Source of the DNA: Ardenticatenales bacterium
GTDB lineage: Bacteria > Chloroflexota > Anaerolineae > Promineifilales > Promineifilaceae
Direction of reading: 5' to 3'
Length of the DNA stretch: 20,625 bases
Assembly: GCA_020634575.1 (NCBI GenBank)
Contig: JACKBM010000075.1
Coordinates: 1 to 20,625 of the forward strand
Part shown: one piece after another, positions 7,605 through 14,070 of the stretch
Layout: each line of letters opens with the position of its first letter
Numbering within the stretch: the first letter of the stretch is position 1
Position numbers and translations under genes: made by a program
Notes under the pieces: generated by a model
What the model was told of the DNA's origin: nothing
Databases searched by the model: none
The model's input: only the letters and a program-made list of their open reading frames with translations

Positions 7605-7634
7605 AGAAAAAACCTCTTGGCTGACCAAGAGGTT
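7605..7634 (-). terminator. Intrinsic terminator (expression platform) of the metK SAM riboswitch
   Basis: On the minus strand AACCTCTTGG, loop TCAG, CCAAGAGGTT is followed by TTTTCTT. This is a perfect 10-base-pair stem (7611-7634) plus U-tract. The 5' arm contains CCTCTT, which is complementary to AAGAGG at the 3' side of the aptamer P1 region. Pairing there would give the antiterminator when SAM is absent. It lies between the aptamer and the metK ribosome binding site. Confidence 0.93.
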
Positions 7635-7651
7635 TGCAGATAGCAACATCC

Positions 7652-7750
7652 CTCTTATCTCTCAGCAACTGCTGTCGGAATTAGCACCTGCCATAAACAT
7701 GGCGGTTGCTGCGGTTTCACAGGGCCGTTCCCTCCACCGCTCTCGATAAG
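7652..7750 (-). ncRNA. SAM-I (S-box) riboswitch controlling metK
   Basis: Read on the minus strand from 7750, the conserved parts come in the expected order. They are CTTATCGAGAGCGG (P1 5' side and P2), GGAGGGAACGGCCC, TGTGAAACCGCAGCAACC, then the P3 hairpin, GGTGCTAATTCC, GACAGC, and the P1 closing strand GAGATAAGAGG. P1 pairs CTTATC with GATAAG. These match the SAM-I consensus closely (kink-turn, GAAACC core, GGUGCNAAUUCC). The aptamer lies about 95-190 bases upstream of metK, with a terminator between. SAM binding should stabilise P1, free the terminator and stop transcription. Confidence 0.97.
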
Positions 7751-7778
7751 ATCAGTTTTCAAGTTTTGAAGCGAAAGG

Positions 7779-7806
7779 AGTATAGCCTAACGCCAATAGA
7801 AGTCAA
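7779..7806 (-). promoter_or_regulatory. Sigma-70-type promoter of the metK riboswitch transcript
   Basis: Minus strand: TTGACT (7801-7806), a 16-base spacer, then TATACT (7779-7784), each 5 of 6 to consensus. It lies about 30 bases upstream of the aptamer and 50 bases after the fabI stop. metK is therefore expected to have its own transcript even though fabI is on the same strand. Confidence 0.72.
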
Positions 7807-7856
7807 CCAGACCGAAACGATAACGCAGCACGCTTTCGATTCGGCTTACGACGCTT

Positions 7857-8648
7857 TTACTCCCACTCTTCCGGTGGCTCAGGCATCCCCAGAATGTGAT
7901 AGCCTGCATCCACATAAATGACCTCGCCGGTAATGCCGCTGCCCAAATCGCTGGCCAGCAGCAAGGCGCTGCGCCCCACTTCCTCCTGATCCACATTGCG
8001 GCGCAATGGGTTGCGGGTCTCCGTATATTTCAGCATTTTGCGGAAGCCGGCGATGCCCGCAGCAGCCAATGTCTTGATAGGACCGGCCGAAATCGCGTTC
8101 ACGCGAATGCCCATGGGACCCAGGTCGGCAGCCAGGTAGCGGACACTGGCTTCCAGGGCGGCTTTGGCCACACCCATCACATTGTAATGCGGCACAACTT
8201 TTTCGGCGCCATAATATGAGAGTGTGATGATACTGCCGCCATCCGGCATCAGCGGGGCCGCCTCACGAGCCATTGCCACCAGGCTGTAGGCGCTGATATC
8301 CATGGCCTGCGCCCAGCCGGCTCGAGACGTGTCTACAAATCGGCCTTCCAGCTCTGACTGCTGCGCAAAGGCAATGGCGTGCACCAGAATATCGATGGTG
8401 CCAAAGTGGGCTTTCGCTTTGGCAAAAACCTCGGCTATTTCCTCATCAGAGGTGACATCACACTTTTCCACAAATGTAGCGCCGACTTGCTCAGCCAGGG
8501 GTAGCACTCGCTTCTCCAGCTGGGGGATGGCGTAGCTAAAGCCCAGTTCCGCCCCTTGTTCATGCAAAGCCTGAGCAATCCCCCAGGCAATAGAGCGGTT
8601 GTTCGCCAGGCCAAAGATCAAAGCTTTCTTTCCTGCCAAAATACTCAT
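7857..8648 (-). CDS. fabI: Enoyl-[acyl-carrier-protein] reductase FabI (NADH)
   Basis: Performs the last reduction of each fatty acid elongation cycle. With the start at the ATG at 8648 the protein is 263 residues and begins [20 protein letters not shown]. The FabI-type cofactor loop ([13 protein letters not shown], residues 13-25) is intact. The active site has Y145, Y155 and K162 in [20 protein letters not shown], with the Y-x6-K spacing that sets enoyl reductases apart from other SDRs. [16 protein letters not shown] follows. The frame stays open upstream to 8735 but that part lacks homology and overlaps the glycosylase gene. AGGAAAG precedes the chosen ATG. The gene follows the glycosylase by 23 bases. 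A second, FabL-type reductase lies at 10409-11188. Identity is certain. Confidence 0.96.
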   Translation of the reverse strand: MSILAGKKALIFGLANNRSIAWGIAQALHEQGAELGFSYAIPQLEKRVLPLAEQVGATFVEKCDVTSDEEIAEVFAKAKAHFGTIDILVHAIAFAQQSELEGRFVDTSRAGWAQAMDISAYSLVAMAREAAPLMPDGGSIITLSYYGAEKVVPHYNVMGVAKAALEASVRYLAADLGPMGIRVNAISAGPIKTLAAAGIAGFRKMLKYTETRNPLRRNVDQEEVGRSALLLASDLGSGITGEVIYVDAGYHILGMPEPPEEWE

Positions 8649-8671
8649 ACTTTCCTCGCTTACTCCTAATA

Positions 8672-9289
8672 TCAGCGGTATGAGGAGACAAAGGGATTGT
8701 CCCCTTCCCAAAAGCGCCAGGGTATGGAAAACCACGGTTCCGGGGTCTTGCCCAGGCCAACCCGTGGCCCCCGGCAGAGCTGTGCCGCGGACAAGGCTGG
8801 CGCTTGCTCAATCCATATAACCCCGTCCGGCGCAAAAAGGGACGCACCATTAAAACTGTTATCGATTGCCAGCGCCTGGGTCAGCTTGGCCGGGCCATTG
8901 GTCCATTCCTGCTCCGGCCGGTCCCTCCTAAGCGTAGCCATTTTCGCCTGGCCGGCAACTGGCGCCAACGCCCGCACCAGGACCGCGGACGGCTTGTCTG
9001 GCTCGCCAGTGACGATATTGAACATCCAGTGCAGGCCATAGTTCAGGTAGATGTAGATGTGACCGGCCGGTCCAAACATCACGGCCGTACGCGCCGTTGG
9101 CCGCCCGCCGTTTTTACTGCCATGACAGGCGAGGTCGGGCTCAGCGCCATCACAATACGCTTCCGTCTCGACGATCCGGCCGGCCAGCCTGACACCATCC
9201 AGCTCGCGCACCAGGATTTGGCCCAGTAGTGCCTGAGCCACAACCGTGGCCGGCCGGGCGTAAAACGATTGTGCCAGCCGCTTACTCAT
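8672..9289 (-). CDS. DNA-3-methyladenine glycosylase, AAG/MPG family
   Basis: Base-excision repair enzyme that removes alkylated purines from DNA. The 205 residues carry the family core. [20 protein letters not shown] contains the residue equivalent to the human catalytic Glu125 (here E43), with Y45 and H56 of the base pocket. [16 protein letters not shown] includes Y81 and the DNA-intercalating Tyr (Y84). [20 protein letters not shown] and [10 protein letters not shown] follow. The length is typical of bacterial members. Its ATG (9287-9289) lies inside the end of the upstream hydrolase gene, overlapping by 8 bases, which suggests translational coupling. An unrelated alkylation repair protein of the AlkD type lies at 12797-13465. 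Confidence 0.94.
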   Translation of the reverse strand: MSKRLAQSFYARPATVVAQALLGQILVRELDGVRLAGRIVETEAYCDGAEPDLACHGSKNGGRPTARTAVMFGPAGHIYIYLNYGLHWMFNIVTGEPDKPSAVLVRALAPVAGQAKMATLRRDRPEQEWTNGPAKLTQALAIDNSFNGASLFAPDGVIWIEQAPALSAAQLCRGPRVGLGKTPEPWFSIPWRFWEGDNPFVSSYR

Positions 9290-10166
9290 CGACTCGCTCT
9301 CCAGCCAAAAATGCCAGCAGACGCCGATTAACGGCCGCAGCCTCTTCGTGCTGCACCCAATGAGAAGCGTTCGGAAAGTAGTGCAACTGGCCGTCGCGAC
9401 AAAAATCCAGGCTGCGCCTGGCCATGGCCGCTTCCAGGAATTGGTCCTGCTCCCCCCACAAGATTAATGTGGGCGGGCTGACCAGCGGATCTGCAAAGCC
9501 GCCTTCCGGTGACAGGAAGGCCGCCCGATACCAGCTCATCATGCTGCGCAGCGCACCTGGTACGGACCACGCCTTTTGATAAACTGACAGGATCTCATCG
9601 GTGAAGGTGCCCGGTTGGGCGCTGCTGCGCACCGATTCCCGGAACAGCGCCCAATCATTGGCCGCCGCCGCCCGTTCCGCCAGACCACGCAATTGGAAGG
9701 CCAGGATGTACCAGCTCTTGCGCACCTGCTGCGGATCAGACCGCAGGGTCTCAACCATCACACGCGGGTGCGGCACATTGAGGATGCCGAGGCGGTGAAC
9801 GCGCTGCGGAAACATCAAGGCGGTCTGCCAGGCCACCGCGGCGCCCCAGTCATGGCCGATGACCGCCGCCTGTTCATAGCCAAAAGCCGCGATCAACCCA
9901 GCAATATCAGCTGCCAGCGTTGGTAGTTGATAGCTGGCGACACCGGCCGGTTTCTCGCTCAAAAAATAGCCCCGCTGGTCCGGCGCCACCACGCGGTAGC
10001 CGGCCGCCGCCAGCGCCGGTATCTGCGCCCGCCAGCCCCACCAAAACTCGGGAAAGCCATGCAGCAGCAGAACCAGCGGCCCATCAGCCGGCCCGGCCTC
10101 CACCAGGTGCAATGTCACCCCATTGGTCGCGACAAACCGGTGCCGCCCCAGATCCGCGTAAGACAC
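9282..10166 (-). CDS. Alpha/beta hydrolase, epoxide hydrolase-like
   Basis: A 294-residue alpha/beta-fold hydrolase. The oxyanion motif HGFPEFWWGW starts at residue 36. The nucleophile elbow GHDWGA places Asp106 as nucleophile, as in epoxide hydrolases and haloalkane dehalogenases. WGEQD supplies the acid D241 and NASHWVQHE the His269. Two cap-domain tyrosines (SWYILAF, Y153, and MSWYRAAF, Y213) match the ring-opening tyrosines of soluble epoxide hydrolases, which favours that function over dehalogenase. The substrate is unknown. The start is GTG (minus-strand 10166-10164) with AGGAG 7 bases upstream; no ATG fits the family N-terminus. It overlaps the glycosylase gene by 8 bases and its 5' end faces fabL across a divergent spacer. 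Confidence 0.87.
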   Translation of the reverse strand: MSYADLGRHRFVATNGVTLHLVEAGPADGPLVLLLHGFPEFWWGWRAQIPALAAAGYRVVAPDQRGYFLSEKPAGVASYQLPTLAADIAGLIAAFGYEQAAVIGHDWGAAVAWQTALMFPQRVHRLGILNVPHPRVMVETLRSDPQQVRKSWYILAFQLRGLAERAAAANDWALFRESVRSSAQPGTFTDEILSVYQKAWSVPGALRSMMSWYRAAFLSPEGGFADPLVSPPTLILWGEQDQFLEAAMARRSLDFCRDGQLHYFPNASHWVQHEEAAAVNRRLLAFLAGERVDE

Positions 10167-10179
10167 AAGCTATCTCCTT

Positions 10180-10303
10180 TTTTGCCGCAGATACTGCGCT
10201 TCGCTCAGCACAAGTTTCCGCAGATTTCGTAGATTGTATCGTCGCGAAGAATCAAGCGTCGCGAAACTAAAAAATCCCCGAATCAGCGCAATCTGCGGCA
10301 AAA
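10180..10303. repeat. 124-base element bounded by perfect 13-bp inverted repeats
   Basis: TTTTGCCGCAGAT (10180-10192) is the exact reverse complement of ATCTGCGGCAAAA (10291-10303). Inside are CCGCAGATTTCGTAGATT and AATCAGCGCAATCTGCGG. These resemble the 'cgcagatt' families of small intergenic repeats scattered through many bacterial genomes. A direct repeat CGTCGCGAA (10240-10248 and 10257-10265) also lies inside. It fills most of the 242-base divergent spacer between the hydrolase gene and fabL, and contains no gene. It may be a MITE- or REP-like element; mobility is inferred only from its shape. Confidence 0.6.
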
Positions 10304-10326
10304 GATCCCCACGTCAATCGCTGCGG

Positions 10327-10355
10327 ATGACGCATTGGGCGATTTGGCCTAAAAT
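10327..10355 (+). promoter_or_regulatory. Possible promoter of the fabL-putA-like-rmlC operon
   Basis: ATGACG (10327-10332, 4 of 6) and TAAAAT (10350-10355, 5 of 6) are separated by 17 bases and lie about 55 bases ahead of the fabL ATG. The -35 box is weak. It lies just outside the inverted-repeat element. Confidence 0.45.
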
Positions 10356-10408
10356 CAGACCCATGCAGGATGATACCACGCTCAACTCGCTGCGCAGGGG
10401 CCGACACA

Positions 10409-11188
10409 ATGGCTGACTTCAACGGAAAAATCGCCCTGGTCACAGGATCGGGGCGCGGCATTGGCCGGGAAATCGCCCTGGACCTGGCGCGGCAAGGGGC
10501 TGACATTGTCGTCAACTTCTTCCGTAACCGGGAGCCAGCCGAGGAAACAGCCGCTGCCGTCCGGGCACTGGGCCGGCAGGCCCTTGTTGTCAAGGCCAAC
10601 ATGGGTGAGCTAGACGACCTGAACCGGCTTTACGATGAGGTCGAGCGCGAGTTTGGCGGGCTGGATATCCTGATACACAATGCCGCTTCAGGTTATAACC
10701 GGCCGGTCCTGGAACAGCGCCCCAAAGGCTGGGACTGGACGCTCAACATCAACGCCCGCTCGCTTCTCTTCGGCGCCCAACGGGCCGCCAAACTGATGAT
10801 GCCGCGCGGGGGCGGCGCCATTATCGCCATCTCCAGTCTGGGCTCCGTGCGTGTCCTGCCCGATTACGTTGTTGTGGGCACGTCCAAGGCTGCGCTGGAG
10901 GCGCTGGTGCGTTATCTAGGTGCCGAATTAGCGCCGCACGGTATCACGGTCAACGCCGTTTCACCCGGCGTCGTCCTGACGGATGCCTTAACCCATTTTG
11001 ATAGTTTTCGTGAAGATGATTTTCGTCTGGTTGACCGGGTGCAGGCGGCCACACCGGCCGGTCGGCTTTGCACCCCTGAGGATGTTGCCGGCCTGGTTCG
11101 CTTCCTGGCCTCCCCCGCCGCCCGCATGATCTGCGGCCAGACAATTGTGATGGATGGAGGTCATTCCCTCCCCTTGCAACACGAATGA
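10409..11188 (+). CDS. fabL: FabL-type enoyl-ACP reductase / SDR oxidoreductase
   Basis: Short-chain dehydrogenase of 259 residues, closely resembling Bacillus FabL (NADPH-dependent enoyl-ACP reductase III). The cofactor loop is TGSGRGIG (12-19). Further motifs are NAASG (91-95), WDWTLNINARSLLF, and ISSLGSVRVLPDYVVVGTSK with Y153 and K160. The Y-x6-K spacing is that of enoyl reductases, not the Y-x3-K of ordinary SDRs. AALEALVRYLGAEL, NAVSPG and GQTIVMDGG follow, all shared with FabL. The ATG at 10409 has AGGGG 9 bases upstream and fits the family N-terminus. An in-frame ATG at 10370 would add 13 non-conserved residues. It is the first gene of a plus-strand operon and its stop overlaps the next ATG (ATGA). 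Since fabI is present too, it may be a redundant fatty-acid enzyme or reduce another enoyl substrate. Confidence 0.85.
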   Translation: MADFNGKIALVTGSGRGIGREIALDLARQGADIVVNFFRNREPAEETAAAVRALGRQALVVKANMGELDDLNRLYDEVEREFGGLDILIHNAASGYNRPVLEQRPKGWDWTLNINARSLLFGAQRAAKLMMPRGGGAIIAISSLGSVRVLPDYVVVGTSKAALEALVRYLGAELAPHGITVNAVSPGVVLTDALTHFDSFREDDFRLVDRVQAATPAGRLCTPEDVAGLVRFLASPAARMICGQTIVMDGGHSLPLQHE

Positions 11189-12207
11189 ATAAGAATAATC
11201 GCTCCAGCTTTTGGATTCTGACCATTATTGGGTTCACCGTTCTGGTTGCCCTCCTTTTTGTCAACGGCGAACATTGGCTACGCGAAGTCCTGCTCTATCT
11301 GTCCGGTGCCGTTTGGGCGCGCCAGTTCATCACCGGCCTGCCCCTGGCCCGGCGCGTGGCCAGCCGCTTCGTCGCCGGTGAGACGTCAGCCGATGCCATG
11401 CGCGCTGGCCGCGAACTAAACGCGGCTGGCTTCCGCGTCAGCCTCGATTTCCTCGGCGAAAGTGTCACCACCGCCGCCGAAGCCGAGGCGGCCCGCGACG
11501 AGATCCTCGCACTGCTCGACGAAATCGCGGCGGCCGGTCTTGACGCCAATGTTTCGGTCAAACCCAGCCAGCTCGGCCTCAACATCGATCCTGATCTGGT
11601 TTACGCCAATATCCAGGCCGTCGTTCAGGCCGCTGCTAATAACGACAACTGGATCCGGCTGGACATGGAAGATTCCAATGCCGTTGACCGCACCCTGGCC
11701 CTTTACCGGCAACTGCGTTTCACGGAAGGACTCGACAATGTCGGCGTCGTTATCCAGAGCTATCTGTATCGCAGCGAGGCGGATGTGGCCGAGCTAATCG
11801 CCGCCGGTGCCCGTGTTCGCCTCTGCAAAGGAGCTTATGCGGAGCCGCCCGAGCGAGCTTTCCCCCACAAAGACGATACCGATGCCAACTATGCCCGGCT
11901 GATGCGCATGATGCTGTCAGCCGATTCGCTGGCCCAGGGCACCTGGCTGGCCCTGGCCACCCATGATGAACGGTTGATTGAGGCCGCCATTCACTTTCTC
12001 AAAGACCATGAGCTGCCGCCAACCACCATCGAATTCCAGATGCTATACGGCATCCGGCGCGAACTGCAGCAATCGCTGCTGGCTGCCGGCTATCCGGTGC
12101 GTATTTACGTGCCGTATGGGCGGGCCTGGTATCCGTACTTCGTCCGGCGACTGGCGGAGCGACCCGCCAATCTCTGGTTCTTCATTAGCAACTATTTCCA
12201 AAATTAA
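11185..12207 (+). CDS. Proline dehydrogenase with N-terminal membrane segment
   Basis: Monofunctional FAD-dependent proline dehydrogenase, oxidising proline to pyrroline-5-carboxylate and passing electrons to the quinone pool. The catalytic (beta/alpha)8 barrel spans about residues 55-335. Motifs are RFVAGET, NVSVKPSQLGLNID, NWIRLDMEDS, VVIQSYLYR, VRLCKGAYAEP, LALATHDERLI, EFQMLYGIRREL, and the C-terminal signature VPYGRAWYPYFVRRLAERPAN. In that signature RRxxExPxN binds substrate. The 340-residue protein has an extra N-terminus containing a hydrophobic stretch (residues 9-27, FWILTIIGFTVLVALLFV), which looks like a membrane anchor and is not usual for this family. The ATG overlaps the fabL stop by 4 bases. 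No pyrroline-5-carboxylate dehydrogenase gene is in the window. Confidence 0.92.
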   Translation: MNKNNRSSFWILTIIGFTVLVALLFVNGEHWLREVLLYLSGAVWARQFITGLPLARRVASRFVAGETSADAMRAGRELNAAGFRVSLDFLGESVTTAAEAEAARDEILALLDEIAAAGLDANVSVKPSQLGLNIDPDLVYANIQAVVQAAANNDNWIRLDMEDSNAVDRTLALYRQLRFTEGLDNVGVVIQSYLYRSEADVAELIAAGARVRLCKGAYAEPPERAFPHKDDTDANYARLMRMMLSADSLAQGTWLALATHDERLIEAAIHFLKDHELPPTTIEFQMLYGIRRELQQSLLAAGYPVRIYVPYGRAWYPYFVRRLAERPANLWFFISNYFQN

Positions 12208-12218
12208 CAGACTGAGTT

Positions 12219-12800
12219 ATGCCTTTTCAACTGACCGAATCTGAAACCATCCAGGGCGTTTATCTCGCCCATCTGCAACCGTATGCTGACGACCGGGGCC
12301 GTTTTATGGAATCGTTCCGCAAGGAATGGTTTCCGCAACGGAGCTGGAACACAATCCAGACCAACCGCTCGGAGTCGCGCGCCAACGTCTTGCGCGGACT
12401 GCATTATCATTTCCACCAGGTCGATTATTGGTGCGTGATGCAGGGGCGCATTCAGGCAGCCCTGCTGGATATCCGGCCGGATTCGCCGACATTCCGCCAG
12501 CACCAGACTGTGGCGATGGGCGGGGACGATCTGATCGGACTGTTCATTCCCATCGGCATCGCCCACGGCTTTGCCGCCCTGACTGATGTGATCCTCACCT
12601 ACATCGTCGACAATTACTACGACAATTCCGACGAACACGGCGTTGCCTGGAACGATCCCGCCTTTAACATCGATTGGGGGGTGGCTGATCCGCTTATCTC
12701 GCCAAGGGATGCGGCCAATCGTTGTCTGGCGGACATCCCACCAGCCCAACTTCCTCACATGCGACACAGCCTGGCCGCCAGCCCTCATGAGGTAAGTTAG
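12219..12800 (+). CDS. RmlC-like dTDP-4-dehydrorhamnose 3,5-epimerase family protein
   Basis: A cupin-fold sugar-nucleotide epimerase family member, 193 residues. VLRGLHYHFHQ (residues 57-67) holds the catalytic His62, GRIQAALLDIRPDSPTF and IPIGIAHGFAAL are typical RmlC strands, and LTYIVDNYYD supplies the Tyr (about Y128). WNDPAFNIDW and the late ISPRDA, with the Asp partner of the His, also match. The position of the active-site Lys of RmlC (in the family motif QGKLV) appears to be Asp69 here (HQVDYWCV). Classical 3,5-epimerase activity is therefore not assured. No rmlA, rmlB or rmlD genes are nearby. It follows the proline dehydrogenase gene by 11 bases, and its last 4 bases overlap the convergent alkD-like gene. 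Confidence 0.82.
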   Translation: MPFQLTESETIQGVYLAHLQPYADDRGRFMESFRKEWFPQRSWNTIQTNRSESRANVLRGLHYHFHQVDYWCVMQGRIQAALLDIRPDSPTFRQHQTVAMGGDDLIGLFIPIGIAHGFAALTDVILTYIVDNYYDNSDEHGVAWNDPAFNIDWGVADPLISPRDAANRCLADIPPAQLPHMRHSLAASPHEVS

Positions 12801-13465
12801 TTCTCCTGCCGGCTGACCATCTCATTAATCCAGATCGGCGCAAATGGCGACGTACAACCTTTGGATACCGGATAATCCCGGTAAACTCCCAGCGACTCGC
12901 CTATGTTAATCGCTCGGGCGCGTTGCCCGGCGTGATGGATGCCGATTTCGGCCAGGGCTTGGTTCATTGTCCATTGCACATCGGGAACAGCGCCCGCCAG
13001 CTCCGTTTCAATACGATCGAGAATGGCCGGCAAAGCCAACCCATCCGGGTCCCTGGCAATGCGTTCCGCCGTCAGGCTCCAACCGGCGCGCAGGGCCATC
13101 GGATCGTCACTTTCAAGCCAGGCCACACGAAGGGTCTCTTTGTTGGGATGCTTCTTGACAACATAGCTGTTCAGCCAATCAGCTACCTGGATGTAGGTGG
13201 CTGACCGGACCATTTGCTCAAGTTCGTCAGAAGATAGCAACCTGGGCTTGAGCAGCAGGATGGCCAGAAGCTGGGCCTCGATGATGTTTGTGGCCCAAAG
13301 TTCAAGGGCTAATTCATGATTGCTCTTGATTTTCTTGGCCAAAACGCGGATGTCGCCCATTTTGACGCCAAACTGATTGTCACCAGCACCATTTTTGGCG
13401 TTGAAAGCCCGCATCTTTTCAGTACCGAGAGCTTCGAGTTGGGTAAGGATTTCTGTTACAGTCAT
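12797..13465 (-). CDS. DNA alkylation repair protein (AlkD-like, HEAT-repeat fold)
   Basis: A 222-residue protein of the DNA alkylation repair enzyme family, whose AlkC/AlkD members excise positively charged alkylated bases using a HEAT-like helical scaffold. The sequence shows MRAFNAKNGAGDNQFGVKMG, DIRVLAKKIKSNHELALELW, AQLLAILLLKPRLL, ADWLNSYVVKKHPNKETLR, DDPMALRAGWSLTAERIAR, VQWTMNQALAEIGIHH and the end YRDYPVSKGCTSPFAPIWI. These are shared across one subfamily that is common in environmental bacteria. The helical pattern is visible throughout; the catalytic residue is not certain in this subfamily. The ATG at 13465 gives the family N-terminus. The gene runs tail to tail into the epimerase gene (4-base overlap), and its 5' side faces a G-rich tandem repeat. 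Confidence 0.9.
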   Translation of the reverse strand: MTVTEILTQLEALGTEKMRAFNAKNGAGDNQFGVKMGDIRVLAKKIKSNHELALELWATNIIEAQLLAILLLKPRLLSSDELEQMVRSATYIQVADWLNSYVVKKHPNKETLRVAWLESDDPMALRAGWSLTAERIARDPDGLALPAILDRIETELAGAVPDVQWTMNQALAEIGIHHAGQRARAINIGESLGVYRDYPVSKGCTSPFAPIWINEMVSRQEN

Positions 13466-13505
13466 GGGCAGAAGTTTAGCACAAATGTTTTGGTTTTGGG
13501 AAGGT

Positions 13506-13671
13506 GGTGTTGGGTGCCGTGCCTGGCGGGCGTAGAGGTCCCACGCTGCGCGAAGGGTGGGCGTTTGGGTTACTTGGGGGGCGCAATTGGTGTTGGGCGT
13601 CGTGCGAAATGGAGGTAGAGGTCCCTCGCTGCGTCGGGGGTGGGCGTTTGGGTTGTTTGTAGGGCGCTCGG
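13506..13671. repeat. Two-copy 83-base G-rich tandem repeat with G-quadruplex-like runs
   Basis: Copy 1 (13506-13588) and copy 2 (13589-13671) share GGTGTTGGG at the start, GTAGAGGTCCC, CGCTGCG, GGGTGGGCGTTTGGGTT and a terminal GGGCGC. They diverge slightly in between. In each copy the plus strand has four G-runs: 13555-13581 (GGG T GGG CGTTT GGG TTACTT GGGGGG) and 13636-13663. Both fit the usual G-quadruplex pattern loosely. The repeat fills most of the 221-base spacer 13466-13686, upstream of alkD-like and downstream of dgkA. I see no coding sequence there. Its G-rich strand is the non-template strand for neither neighbour's mRNA, because both flanking genes are on minus. Confidence 0.8.
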
Positions 13672-13686
13672 GATGACTGACTGGGG

Positions 13687-14070
13687 TTAGAAAGGGAGGC
13701 GGGCCCAGAGGGGAGGGCCGAGGATGAGGAGGCCGACGACGGCGGCGCCCAAGGCGAGAAAGAGGACGGCGCCAGCGGCGACATCTTTGGCCGCCTTGGC
13801 CAGGGGATGGGGGTCGGGCATGGTCATATCGACAATCGCCTCAACGGCGGTGTTCATCAACTCGCCGCCCCACACGATGACGATGGCCAGCACCAGCACA
13901 GCCCAATCACGCCAGGGCAACTTCAGCCAGGCGGCCATCATGATGCAGAGAACGGTGATGGTGAGATGGATCCAGGTGTTGGGCTGGGTGCGCAGGGCAT
14001 AGTAAATACCGGCAAAGGCGTATTTGAAGCTGCGAGCCCGGTATTGCAGGTAGTTAGTGAGGTGACTCAT
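13687..14070 (-). CDS. dgkA: Diacylglycerol kinase/undecaprenol kinase family (DgkA)
   Basis: Small integral membrane lipid kinase of the prokaryotic DagK family. In Gram-positive-type bacteria these phosphorylate undecaprenol to restore the glycan carrier lipid. From the ATG at 14070 it is 127 residues: MSHLTNYLQYRARSFKYAF is the amphipathic start. Three membrane segments follow (about WIHLTITVLCIMMAAWL, WAVLVLAIVIVWGG and VAAGAVLFLALGAAVVGLLI). The kinase signature is GGELMNTAVEAIVDMTMPD then LAKAAKDVAAGAVL; the metal and ATP Glu and Asn are present. The frame is open further upstream, but the upstream part is not family-like and lies within ybeY. The start overlaps the end of ybeY by 17 bases. 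The ybeY-dgkA pairing is common. Confidence 0.9.
   Translation of the reverse strand: MSHLTNYLQYRARSFKYAFAGIYYALRTQPNTWIHLTITVLCIMMAAWLKLPWRDWAVLVLAIVIVWGGELMNTAVEAIVDMTMPDPHPLAKAAKDVAAGAVLFLALGAAVVGLLILGPPLWARLPF

Noticed and set aside
7807..7856. A terminator after fabI
   Set aside because: Only an interrupted CCGAA...TTCGG stem is visible with no U-run, so the fabI-metK border is left unmarked.
8649..8735. An upstream start for fabI
   Set aside because: The extra 29 residues lack homology and overlap the preceding glycosylase gene; the ATG at 8648 fits the family and has a ribosome binding site.
13506..13671. A CRISPR array
   Set aside because: There are only two diverged 83-base units with no short identical repeats and spacers, and no cas genes nearby.
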